Made by a program: the position numbers and the translations under genes
NCBI RefSeq assembly: GCF_000186865.1
Contig: NW_008705572.1
Coordinates: 517,384-581,383, forward strand
Direction: 5' to 3'
Length of the DNA: 64,000 nucleotides
Source: Aureococcus anophagefferens
Taxonomy: Eukaryota > Sar > Pelagophyceae > Pelagomonadales > Pelagomonadaceae
Shown here: positions 52,999 to 61,982 of the stretch, one piece after another
Layout: each line of letters opens with the position of its first letter
Position numbering within the stretch: the first letter of the stretch is position 1
The notes under the pieces: generated by a model
What the model saw: only the letters and a program-made list of their open reading frames with translations
Database searches by the model: none
Told to the model about the DNA's origin: nothing

Positions 52999-55376
52999 CT
53001 ATTCCTCGCGGGCGCGAGGGCGTGCGCACGGAGGGCGCTCATTCGCGGCGCCCGGGCGACGCGTCGCGGCCGCTTCTCGGCGACGTCTCGAAGTGGTCGT
53101 CGTCGAAGGCGGTGTCGTCCGCTGTGCCCCCCGGTCGCCGGGGTCGGAGACGTCGAAGACCGCGGCTTCGCGGAGACATGCGTCGACCGAGACCGCGGCG
53201 ACGCTCGGCGCGCGCCCGCGCGGCCACTCCATCATCTCGGCGACGTGCGCCGCGACGCGCGACGCGAGCATCGCCGCGCGGTCCGCCGGCGCGGCCGCCG
53301 CGAGCTCCCCGAGGAGGCCCGCGGCGGGCGCGGGCGCGGCGGGCGCGGCGGGCGCGGCCGCGAGGCGTCCGGCGAGCGGGTGCGGGCCCGCGGCGCCGCG
53401 GCGCTTCGCGTACTGGGCCCAGTCCGCGGGGAGCACGGCCGCGTGGCACTGCGTCCGGCCCGCGACCTGCGAGAGCGCCGCGAGCGCCTGGAAGCCGCCG
53501 TCGAGGGGCACGAAGCGCATGCCCGTCGACTTGACGTGGGCCTCGAAGCCCGACCCGAAGCGGTGCGCCATGCCCGCGTCGGCCCAGGTGCCCCAGGACA
53601 CGGCGAGGGCCGGGAGGCCCGCGCGCGCGCGCGCGGCGGCCAGGCCGTCCTGGAACGCGTTCGCGGCGCCGTAGTGCGTGAGCTCGCGCGAGCCCAGGAG
53701 GCCGTAGATGGACGAGAAGAGCACGAAGGTGTCGACGGGCGTCTTCAGGGACGCGGCGTGGAGGTGCAGCGAGCCGTCGACCTTGGGCTTGAGCACGTCC
53801 GCGAAGCGGTCCCAGGTCAGCGCCGGCGCGGCGCCGTCGTCGACGACGCCCGCGAGGTGCCAAACGCGGAGCTTCGTCGCCGGCGTCGGCTTGAGGGCCG
53901 CGCCGCGCGCGAGGAGCGCCTCGGCGCCGGACGCGAGCGACACGTCGGCCTGCTCGACGACGACGGTCGCGCCCGTGTCGCTCGCGAGCTTCGCGAGCTT
54001 CGCGGCGAGCTCCGGGCTCAGCGCGCGGCGCGACGCGAGGACGAGCGTCGCGGCCTTGCCGCCGGCGGCCGCGAGCTTCGCGGCCCACTCGACGCCGAGC
54101 CCCCCCGTGCCGCCGGAGACGACGTGCACGCCCGCGGCGACGTCCGCGTCGACGACGGGCCCGCCCTCGAGGAGCCGCGGCACGGGCAGGGGCGCGAGCC
54201 GGGGCGCCTTGCGCACGCGCTTGCGCCAGGCGGATTCGGCGCGCGACGCCGGCGGCGCCGCGCCGAGCTCCCGGAGGAGGAAGGCGGCGTCGCGCTCGCG
54301 GCTCGGCTCGCAGGGGCAGAGGTCGACGACGCGGAATCCGAGCTTGGGCATCTCGGCGGCCGCGGACCGGACCATGCCCCAGACGGCGCAGGACGCGAGC
54401 GCGGCGTCGGGCGCCGTCGCCTCGACGCCGTCGAGGGACGCGTCGTCCGCGGCGCCGCGCGTCGCGACGACGACGCGCGGCGCGTCGTCGCGCTCGTCGA
54501 GGGCCTGGAGGAGCGCGAGGAGCGTCTTGAGCGCGGCCTTGGTGGCGCCGGCGACGTCGTCGCCGAGCGCGGCGCCCGCGCCGAGCGCCGTGAGGCACAC
54601 GACGCCCGCGACGTCCTCGCCGCTCTCCTCCAGCGCGCACGCGACGCGCGCCTTCTCCTGCTCGAGCGTCGCGCCCGCCGGGGCGGGGGGCAGGATGGCC
54701 GCGGTCGCGCCGGTCATCTTCGCGGCGAGTTCCTGGGCGACGCCCGTGCCGTCGTCGAGGAGGACCCAGAAGCCCTCGACGGCCGCCGCGGCCTCCGCGG
54801 CGAGGGGCGCGTCGACCCAGGTCACGCCGTAGACGTGGTCCGCGATGCCCGACGGGGGCTGGGCCGCCTGCTTGCGGCTCGCGCGCGCGGCCTTGCGCTC
54901 CTCGGCGAGCTTCGCGTCGCGCTTCTTGAGCGCGGCCTTGGCGACCTTGCCCGAGCCCGTCATGGGCAGGTCGGCCCGGGCCATGAACTCGATGGACGAC
55001 GGCACCTTGAAGTCCGCGAGCTTGGCCGCGGCGTGGCGCCGGAGCGCCGCCGCCGTGAGGGACTCGTCCTGCTTGACGACGACGGCCTTGACGCGCTCGC
55101 CCATGGCGTCGTCGGGCATGCCGTAGACCGTCGCGAGCTCGACCCTGGGTGCCCGTCGAGCACGCGCTCGACCCCGACGCGGTAGACGTTCTCCGAGCAC
55201 ACGACGATCATGTCCGTGGCGCGGTCGAGGACCGTCAGGTAGCCGTCGCCGTCGACCTTGACGAGGTCGTCCGTGCGGAACCAGCCGTCGGCCGTGATGG
55301 CCTCGGCCGTCGCCTCGACGTCGTTGCCGCGGCCGGAGAAGAGCGTCGGGCCACGGATCCAGACCTCGCCGACGCC
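52999..55376 (-). pseudogene. Acyl-adenylate ligase C-domain plus ketoreductase (polyketide-synthase fragment), frameshifted
   Basis: In gene order: GVGEVWIRGPTLFSGRGNDV, GWFRTDDLVKVDGDGYLTVLDR and the end of an adenylation (acyl-CoA/ACP ligase) domain; a one-base loss near 55145 relative to the copy at 58290; then VELATVYGMPDDAMGERVKAV, the ligase lysine loop LPMTGSGKVAKAALKK; then a polyketide-type ketoreductase: GVHVVSGGTGGLG (NADPH loop) and LFSSIYGLLGSRELTHYGAANAF (Ser/Tyr/Asn catalytic). The terminal carrier-like segment (DACLREAAVFDVSDPG) lacks the DSL phosphopantetheine serine. The N-terminal ligase half is missing, replaced by a SET-gene tail. It reads as a rearranged, probably non-functional piece of a modular synthase, unless the frameshift is a sequence error. 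Confidence 0.7.
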
Positions 55377-55548
55377 CTAGCGCGCCGCGGCGCCGAGGCG
55401 GTTCTTCTTGACGCTGTTCATGACGCCGACGCAGGTGGCCGCGCCGCAGCAGCACCGATCGAAGCTCGTCCAGCGGTAGTTGTACGTGAGCTCGCCCGGC
55501 TCGACGGACCGCAGGGCGCAGATGCCGTAGCGGTCGCGCGCGACGGCT
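55377..55548 (-). pseudogene. SET-gene 3' tail fragment
   Basis: Encodes RDRYGICALRSVEPGELTYNY then DRCCCGAATCVGVM and ends LGAAAR stop: the last part of the SET and post-SET domains of the intact gene at 58674, with substitutions and one lost Glu. It abuts the ligase fragment directly at 55376/55377. No upstream SET domain exists here, so it is a relic. Confidence 0.75.
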
Positions 55549-55552
55549 CGAA

Positions 55553-55635
55553 CATGTCGACCATGGAGAAGCCCATCGGGGGCGAGATCGACGCCATCGG
55601 CATCTCTCCGGGCTTCGGCGGCGTCGGCGAAAACA
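55553..55635 (+). pseudogene. Inverted acyl-ligase scrap
   Basis: On the plus strand: NMSTMEKPIGGEIDAIG then GFGGVGE, which matches NVSTMEKPLEADADAV then GAAGVGE of the minus-strand ligase fragment at about 58600. It is therefore inverted relative to the neighbouring pieces, showing that the locus was scrambled, not just duplicated. Confidence 0.6.
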
Positions 55636-57316
55636 CGCTGCGCGCCGAGCTGCCACATGCTTTGTGCTTGCCGCTCACAGCCGCTTCGGCGTCACTGCCG
55701 GCTTCGGCCAGCGCGTATGGGCTCGTTCTCGGCCGAAATCGCATCGTTTTGAGCGCGGCTTGGCTCTACGGGTTCGCACAAGACCCTGTCCGAATGCTGC
55801 AACGCGCAGTCTCATTGCGCGCGCTCGTCCGCGAGAACGAGGCGGTCGGATTTGCGTCTTTTTCGGCCTCAACTCGCCGCGATGCGCTCCCATTTTGCAC
55901 GATCGACGATCAGGTGTGGGTTGAGGCGCTTCGGAGTCCACTAGTGGGGTCCCCTCGAGGTGCCAAACTTCTCTGACACCCCGGACGACGATTCCGACGG
56001 AGCTATCACTCGCTCGGGATTGTCGGTGAAACGCGACGCCGGCGACCAAGTGCTCGTTGGTCGATACGGTGCTCGCGAGGCGCGCCGACTGCTTCGCGGC
56101 GTTCGCACAGACGGGCAACGGCTCTCTGCAGCGTGGATTCCGCTGTGGGCACCGAGAACGCCTCTGTGACGTCTTCCGAGATCTCGGCGCCGCACAAGAT
56201 CTCGACCACGGCTCGCAGCAACGATCCACGTCCTGCAACCCGTGACGGTCTCAGCGAATGCTTCGGTTGATGTGCCGACCCCGTGCGACCCGTTGATCAC
56301 CTTCGTCGACGTCGTTTCCGCAGCGGACGGCGTGGCCAAATTGTCGCCCAGACCAGTAGCCGTCCAGCCACCGCCAGGACGACTCGCATCGGGTGATTTT
56401 GCTGACCGTGGCCAGCGCTGCGCGCCGCTTCTCGCCCGCGAAGGGGCCGTAAAACACTTAAACATCCCATCGCGCGCTTTTGAGCACCGGTGGCGACGGC
56501 TAGGGGTAGAGGCCCGCAGGACACGAGGCTGTGGTTCGCGGTCGCGGCGACAGGTTCAGTCCTGCGAGCCGTAGAGCGGTCGCAATCGGGCGAGTGTGTC
56601 CCGTGGAGGAAGCTGGAGCGCGCCCGAGCTCCATTCGCAGCGCCATCTCGTGCGCTGGGCGTCAAAGGCGTGCATGCGGATTTGCTGCCCTGCGAGTAGA
56701 AGCTGTGCTAGTGGCCGATGACGGGTGTCGCAGCAGCTGGAATCGTTCCGAGGCATTGGGCGACGTCCGACGTGCGTCTACAAACACTCGTGGAGCGTCT
56801 TCGCGGCGAAGTGTGCGCGCAGGCGAAGTCGTAGCGAATCTCGCGCCTGGCGCCGCCGAGCGGCTTTCCGCACCCCCGAACCCGTGCGACGTGCCCGACG
56901 TCGCGACGCTTCGTCAGAGGCACCGTCTAGGACCTCTTCGCGCGTCCTGAGCTTCCTGGAGCTGCCGCTGCCGCGGCGCCGGCGGGACCGCGCCGCAAGC
57001 ACCGCCACAGGAGGAGTGCGTCGATTCCGACCGTTCGCGTGCGCCGCCCCCGACAGCGTTTCACGGACGGATTTTTGCGTCGGGCGGCCTCTCTATGACC
57101 ATGCGAGGCTAGGCGCGGGGCAAGGGCTACAGGGTCGGCGGCCAGGCCGCGAACGACGCGCCAAGCCGAGCTCGCGGATCTAGGTCCAAATCAGCCCCAG
57201 ATCCGCGAGGATTGGCCGGGGCTGAAGCGAGGGTGAGCGGCAAGCTTTGTGGAGAGCTGGCTTCAAACTCGGGGACGAGCACGTCAACTTGCAGCTTTAA
57301 AAGCCCACTAGCAGGC
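55636..57316. other. Gene-free stretch, moderately lower GC
   Basis: No frame here shows a domain, codon bias or length above chance, and no RNA gene or repeat family stands out. It separates the scrambled ligase/SET block from the ankyrin gene. Confidence 0.45.
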
Positions 57317-57904
57317 CTAGAGGTGGCCCATCGGCAGGCTGCCGTCGAACCGCGACAAGAAGCCGAGGACGTGGCCCACGGAATCGCGGTTGAGGGCGAG
57401 GCCATCCCGCGGGAGGAGGACGCGGCAGAGGAAGTGGCGGTGCGCGCGCGTGAAGCTCTCGTAGCCGCCGCCGTCTACGACCGCCTCGATGATCGCGTAG
57501 GCATCTGCGTTGGAGTTGTTGCGCAAATGACCATTGTCGATAACCGCGAGGTCGATATCCGCGCCCTTGCTTAGCAACAGCTTCACCATTTCCACGTTGT
57601 CGCAGTGGATCGCACACTCGAGCGGTGTCCCGGCCTCAGGCGGCCGGTCTCCAAGCATCCGCGCCTCGAGGTTAGCGCCGTGATCGAGCAGCGCGAGGAC
57701 AATCGTCGTCGCCGCCTCCTCATTATACGCCGCTAGAAATGGACCGCTCACCGCTAGGTGCAGCGCAGTGCGACCCAGGACCCGCAGGTTCGGGTTCGCG
57801 CCGCGTCCTAGCCACAGCACACACCGCCGCGCGTCGAGCCGGTATGTGCAGTGGTAGACCTGCGTCCAGCCGTTTGGGTCGCGCGCATCGCCATTATGAA
57901 GCAT
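57317..57904 (-). CDS. Ankyrin-repeat protein
   Basis: A 195-aa protein with about three ankyrin units: WLGRGANPNLRVLGRTALHLAV, VLALLDHGANLEARM...GTPLECAIHCDN, and VEMVKLLLSKGADIDLAVIDNG. The C-terminus reads FTRAHRHFLCRVLLPRDG and GHVLGFLSRFDG, possibly a remnant of another helical domain. The start ATG at 57904 is the only one upstream of the repeats. A protein-binding role is inferred. It stands alone in a low-density region. Confidence 0.7.
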   Translation of the reverse strand: MLHNGDARDPNGWTQVYHCTYRLDARRCVLWLGRGANPNLRVLGRTALHLAVSGPFLAAYNEEAATTIVLALLDHGANLEARMLGDRPPEAGTPLECAIHCDNVEMVKLLLSKGADIDLAVIDNGHLRNNSNADAYAIIEAVVDGGGYESFTRAHRHFLCRVLLPRDGLALNRDSVGHVLGFLSRFDGSLPMGHL

Positions 57905-58062
57905 GGCCAGCAGCGAGCAGCGACGCGGCTAAGACCCAAAGCTCGCGCGAAGCGTCCGGACGACTATAAGCTTCAATGACAGCACGGTGCTGTTATCAAC
58001 AAAAATCTTCAAGATGCTGCGATTAGGCGTCGAGGCGAGGGGTTGCGATTAGGCGTGTGGAG

Positions 58063-58106
58063 CTAGGGCACGGTCTAGCGCGCCGCGGGGCCGACTGGGT
58101 TCTTCT
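58063..58106. repeat. 44-bp direct repeat, left copy
   Basis: Matches 58662-58705 at 43 of 44 positions. The right copy is the 3' end of the SET gene with its stop codon; the left copy is a detached duplicate. The two bracket the ligase fragment. Confidence 0.8.
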
Positions 58107-58655
58107 AGGTAGCCGCTCGGCCGGCCGTCGGCGCGACGTACTCGACGGACGACGGCAGCTTGACGTCCGCGAGCCTGACCGCGGCGTGGAGCCGGAGCGC
58201 CGCCGCCGTGCGGGGCTCGCCCTGCTTGAGGACGACGGCCTTGACGCCCAGGGCGTCGTCGGACATGCCGTAGACCGTCGCGAGCTCGACCGCCGGGTGC
58301 CCGTCGAGCACGCGCTCGACCTCGACGCGGTAGACGTTCTCCGAGCACACGACGATCATGTCCGTGGCGCGGTCGATGACCGTCAGGTAGCCGTCGCCGT
58401 CGACCTTGGCGAGGTCGTCCGTGCGGAACCAGCCGTCGGCCGTGATGGCCTCGGCCGTCGCCTCGACGTCGTTGCCGCGGCCGGAGAAGAGCGTCGGGCC
58501 GCAGATCCAGACCTCGCCGACGCCGGCGGCGCCCGGCGCGACGTCGACGGCGTCCGCGTCGGCCTCGAGGGGCTTCTCCATGGTCGACACGTTCAGGCCG
58601 TCGCGCGCGCCGACGACGCGGACCTCGAGGAGAACCCGGACGTCGCGATGAGGTC
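58105..58655 (-). pseudogene. Acyl-adenylate ligase C-terminal fragment
   Basis: Encodes NVSTMEKPLEADADAV, GVGEVWICGPTLFSGRGND, GWFRTDDLAKVDGDGYLTVIDR, VELATVYGMSDDALG and KLPSSVEYVAP, then stops just before the catalytic lysine loop (TGSGK) present in the copy at 52999. The N-terminal AMP-binding half is absent. It therefore cannot be an active ligase. It is the unshifted relative of the 52999-55376 piece and lies between two 44-bp direct repeats. Confidence 0.7.
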
Positions 58656-58661
58656 GAGGGT

Positions 58662-58705
58662 CTAGGGCACGGTCTAGCGCGCCGCGGCGCCGACTGGGTT
58701 CTTCT
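58662..58705. repeat. 44-bp direct repeat, right copy
   Basis: The SET gene's own 3' end (stop codon at 58674-58676). See the left copy at 58063-58106; one mismatch. Confidence 0.8.
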
Positions 58706-60848
58706 TGACGCCGTCCATGACGCCGACGCAGTTGGCCGCGCCGCAGTAGCACCGCTCGAAGCTCGCCCAGCGGTAGTCGTACGTGAGCTCCTCGCCCGGC
58801 TTGATGGACCGCAGGGCGACGATGCCGTAGCGGTCCTGGCTCCCGCAGCGCCACTTCTCGAGGCGGCAGCTCGGGTCGCAGCTGTGGTTCGCCCAGCGGA
58901 ACTCGTTGCCCTTGCGCGTCGCGTCGATGACGAGCCCCTTGGTCGCCGCGTCCGACGCCGCGAGCATGTAGTAGTGCTCGTCGCCGTTGGCGCGCGCCGT
59001 CGCGAGGCGCTCCTGAGCCTCTTCCTCGCTGATGAGCTCGCCGAGCGCCTCGACGACGAAGGCGCCCTCGGGGATGGGCTCGCGGGCGAAGAGGCCCCGG
59101 CCGCACCGGCCCGCCTTCTCGACGGAGACCTTGCTGCCGAGCCTGGCCGCGAAGCACCGGTTCTGGCACTTGTCGCCCATGGGGCAGGTCGCGGGGTCGC
59201 ACTCGATCTCCATGTTCCGGTTGAGGCAGTCGCCGTCGCACTCGACGCCGATGCACTTCTCGCGGCGGAACCGCGCGTGCGCGTCGTCGTCGGACTCGCC
59301 CGGCGCGCGCACGAGCGGCGCGCGGCTCAGCTTCGGCGGCGCGCCCATGGGCCCGCGGGTCGAGGACCCTTTGCCCGTCCGCGGCGCCGTGCGGCCGCAG
59401 AGGATCGCGTCGACGCGCGCGTTCCACTCGACGGCCGTGATGCACTCGCAGACCGCGGCGCCGTCGCGCGAGCCCGAGCCGCGCGCCGCCTTGGCGGCGC
59501 GCTTCGCCGACGGCGCGGCGTGCATGCACGAGATCTTCGTGAACTTGGACGGCCGCGCCGCCGATCCGCCGCTCGCGCGGCCGCGCGACGGCGCGCGCGA
59601 CGTCGTCGCGCGCGACGGCGCGGCGGGGGCCCGCGGCGCCTTCCCGGCCTCGGCCGCGGGCCGGCCGCGTAGCGGCCGCCGCAGCTGCGGCTCGGGCTGC
59701 GCGGGCGGCGCGGTGCCCGGCGGCGGCGGCGGCGACGCGCGCGACGGGTCGTAGCGCTCCTCGCGGCCCGTCTTCGGGTCCCGGAGCGCGAGCCGCCGGC
59801 CGAGGTGGAGCGCGATGACGACGTCGACGCCCTTGAAGAGCTCGCGGTGCGCGGCCGTGCCCGGCGCCGGCGCGAGGCCCGCGGGGATCGCGTGCGTCGC
59901 GAGCAGCTCGACCCTCGTCGTCTCGTAGACGCAGAACGGCCCGGCGTCGCCGCGCTGGTTTTCGATCCTGAGGTCCAGAGCCGGCTTGCCGAGGAGCCGC
60001 GACCGCCAGTACTGCGACGCCTCGCGGAACTCGACGCGCTTCTCCCCGTAGCAGATGGCCTCGAACCACTCGCGCTTGATCGGGAGCCGCACCTCGGGCA
60101 CGAGCGTTGCCCGCGTCGCGGCGGCGGCGCGCGGCGCGGCGGCGGCGCGCGGCGCGGCGGCCGCGGGGAGCGCCGCGGCTCTCGCCGCGGACCGCGTGGC
60201 CCGCGGCGCGGCCCGCGGCGCCGGCGCCGGCGCGACGACGGCGCCGCCGCCCTGAGCGGGCGACGCGGCCCGCGGCGTAGGTCGCCGTGCGGCGGCAGCA
60301 CAGCGCAGCAGGGGCGGCGACGCGGTCGGCGCCGCGGTCGACGACGCCTCCGCGCGGTCGCTGCTCCGGCTCCGGCTCCGATCGCGGTTCGCGGTGCTCT
60401 CGCCCGGCTCGACGATGACGTCGTCCTGGGCCATGTCGCGGGCCATCGCCGTCGCCGCGGGCCGAGGCGGGGACTCGGGCGCCGGCTGCGCGGGCGACGT
60501 GGGCAGCGCGACCGGCGGCGCGGCGTCGTCCGCGAGCGCGGGGGCGGCATCACCTCCTTCGCTGGTCGGCACGAGAAGGTTGCGGAACTTCTCGAGTCTC
60601 TCGTTCCACTTCCCCGTGTCCGATCCTAAATTCTTCGCGAGGTGCTCGAGGTGCTCAAGCAGCACGCGCCTTCCCTCGGGGAATGCGCTCGGCTCCAGCA
60701 GAAGCAGACGCTCTCTCAATTTAGTGCCGTCGTCGGTGAGCATAGACTTGCTCATGTATTTGAGACGTTCTTGCCGGTCCGACGGACTGCTCTCTTCCAA
60801 AATGCGCAAGCCGCGCCGCAGCATAGCGACATCCTGCGGCCGAGCCAT
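58674..60848 (-). CDS. ASCH - AWS - SET - post-SET histone-lysine methyltransferase
   Basis: A 724-aa protein from Met 60848 (MARPQDVAMLRRGLRIL). A longer frame begins at 61112 but its extra part is the duplicated promoter, so it is rejected. Order: helical N-domain (1-95), Pro/Ala-rich linker, ASCH/PUA-like domain (about 254-370: PIKREWFEAICYGEKRVEFRE), basic linker, AWS zinc cluster (about 533: CIGVECDGDCLNRN...CDPATCPMGDKCQNR), SET (about 573-693: GRCGRGLFA, WANHSCDPSC, GEELTYDYRW) and post-SET (CYCGAANCVG). All SAM- and lysine-site motifs are intact. AWS-SET-post-SET defines the SETD2/ASH1/NSD group (H3K36-type). An ASCH domain, usually RNA- or modified-base-binding, is unusual in this class. 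Confidence 0.85.
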   Translation of the reverse strand: MARPQDVAMLRRGLRILEESSPSDRQERLKYMSKSMLTDDGTKLRERLLLLEPSAFPEGRRVLLEHLEHLAKNLGSDTGKWNERLEKFRNLLVPTSEGGDAAPALADDAAPPVALPTSPAQPAPESPPRPAATAMARDMAQDDVIVEPGESTANRDRSRSRSSDRAEASSTAAPTASPPLLRCAAAARRPTPRAASPAQGGGAVVAPAPAPRAAPRATRSAARAAALPAAAAPRAAAAPRAAAATRATLVPEVRLPIKREWFEAICYGEKRVEFREASQYWRSRLLGKPALDLRIENQRGDAGPFCVYETTRVELLATHAIPAGLAPAPGTAAHRELFKGVDVVIALHLGRRLALRDPKTGREERYDPSRASPPPPPGTAPPAQPEPQLRRPLRGRPAAEAGKAPRAPAAPSRATTSRAPSRGRASGGSAARPSKFTKISCMHAAPSAKRAAKAARGSGSRDGAAVCECITAVEWNARVDAILCGRTAPRTGKGSSTRGPMGAPPKLSRAPLVRAPGESDDDAHARFRREKCIGVECDGDCLNRNMEIECDPATCPMGDKCQNRCFAARLGSKVSVEKAGRCGRGLFAREPIPEGAFVVEALGELISEEEAQERLATARANGDEHYYMLAASDAATKGLVIDATRKGNEFRWANHSCDPSCRLEKWRCGSQDRYGIVALRSIKPGEELTYDYRWASFERCYCGAANCVGVMDGVKKNPVGAAAR

Positions 60849-61153
60849 AACATTCGGGCCGCCACGCCGTGAAGCTGCCCCGGCGCTGTGAGATATTGTT
60901 GAATGGCACGAGCACCCCTCTTGAACCGAGGCACGACTCCATCGAGCAAAAGACCCCCAAGGCGCGTCGTCGGCCCGCGCGCCCGCCCCGCGCGCCTCCT
61001 CCGCCGGTCCGTCGCCCCGCCGCGGCCCCGCGCCCCTCGGCTTCGCGTCGTCGCGCCGCGAGACGTCGCGCGCCGCGCCGCGGCTTCGCGAAATCCCACA
61101 TTTTTTAGACACCCACCGCAGCTCGCACGCCGCAGCCCCGACGCTGCTCGTCG
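60849..61153. promoter_or_regulatory. Bidirectional promoter, duplicated copy 2
   Basis: Near-identical to 51872-52143 from 60898 on. Here it separates the SET gene (left) from HNH-like copy 2 (right). The left part, 60849-60897, differs from copy 1. Confidence 0.6.
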
Positions 61154-61978
61154 ATGAACCTCGTCCTCTTCATGGCGGGCGTTCACAACCGCGAGCACGC
61201 GCACCCCTTCAACATCTACCAGGCGGACGGCTTCTCTGGGACGACCTGGGAAACCACGGACGTCGCCGGCGGCCCCACCGCGTTGCTCCAGTACAAGCCC
61301 AACGCCGCCGCGGGCGTGCTCTGGAGCGACGACGCGAACGACCGCGCCTACACGATCGGCATGCGCTACCACGACGTCGTCCACTACACGCCCGGCAGCT
61401 ACGAGCACGAGCGCGCGATCCACCCGGTCACGGGCGAGGAGGTGTTTTACCCCCGGGGCCTCGGCGGCAAGTTCAACACGCACAACCCGTACCACCAGCA
61501 GTACCTGGACCCCGCGGGCAACTACGTCCTCGACATCACGGACGACATTTGGTACGACGGCGTGGGCCAGAACACGACCTACCATTCTTCGGTCATCGCG
61601 CGGAAGTTCATTGACATCAAGGTCAATTTGGGAAAGGACGGGAAGCGCGTCGCGTCGGACAACCTCCTGGGCTACCCCTACAAGCGCTGGCCGACGGCCG
61701 CCGCGGCGCCGGCCGGCTGGCCCGCGGCGTTCGTCCAGCCCGCCGGCGGCCGCGTCATGTCCCAGCGGGACGCCATCTACCACTTCTGCCGCCAGGGCGG
61801 CATCTGCGCGCACCCGCACTGCCGCACGCCGCTGAACTTCTACGCGCCCGCGGGCGACCCGAACTCCGCGGGCATCGGCCGCCGCAACATCAAGATCAAC
61901 CACTACGGCATGGAGTCGCTCACGGCCGCCGACGACAACATCCTCGGCTGGGTGTGCCGCAAGCACAGCAAGAATTAA
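61154..61978 (+). CDS. Conserved hypothetical, HNH-like zinc protein, copy 2
   Basis: A 274-aa paralogue of the gene at 52144, with identical start context and length. Differences cluster in the second quarter (EVFYPRGLGG for EIHYPRGLGG), in DIKVNLGKDGKRVAS and at the C-terminus, where GWVCKHCKCE is replaced by GWVCRKHSKN. The second zinc-type Cys is therefore lost here, suggesting that this copy has changed or lost metal binding. C-x4-C (ICAHPHC) and NHYGMESL...DNI are kept. Confidence 0.65.
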   Translation: MNLVLFMAGVHNREHAHPFNIYQADGFSGTTWETTDVAGGPTALLQYKPNAAAGVLWSDDANDRAYTIGMRYHDVVHYTPGSYEHERAIHPVTGEEVFYPRGLGGKFNTHNPYHQQYLDPAGNYVLDITDDIWYDGVGQNTTYHSSVIARKFIDIKVNLGKDGKRVASDNLLGYPYKRWPTAAAAPAGWPAAFVQPAGGRVMSQRDAIYHFCRQGGICAHPHCRTPLNFYAPAGDPNSAGIGRRNIKINHYGMESLTAADDNILGWVCRKHSKN

Positions 61979-61982
61979 GGCT

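Noticed and set aside
53245..55185. A long plus-strand frame across the ketoreductase region
   Set aside because: It is antisense to clear NADPH and catalytic motifs on the minus strand; GC-rich third positions create open frames on both strands.
60849..61112. N-terminal extension of the SET protein starting at 61112
   Set aside because: The extra residues come from the duplicated promoter segment, also present at 51872-52143 beside an unrelated gene.
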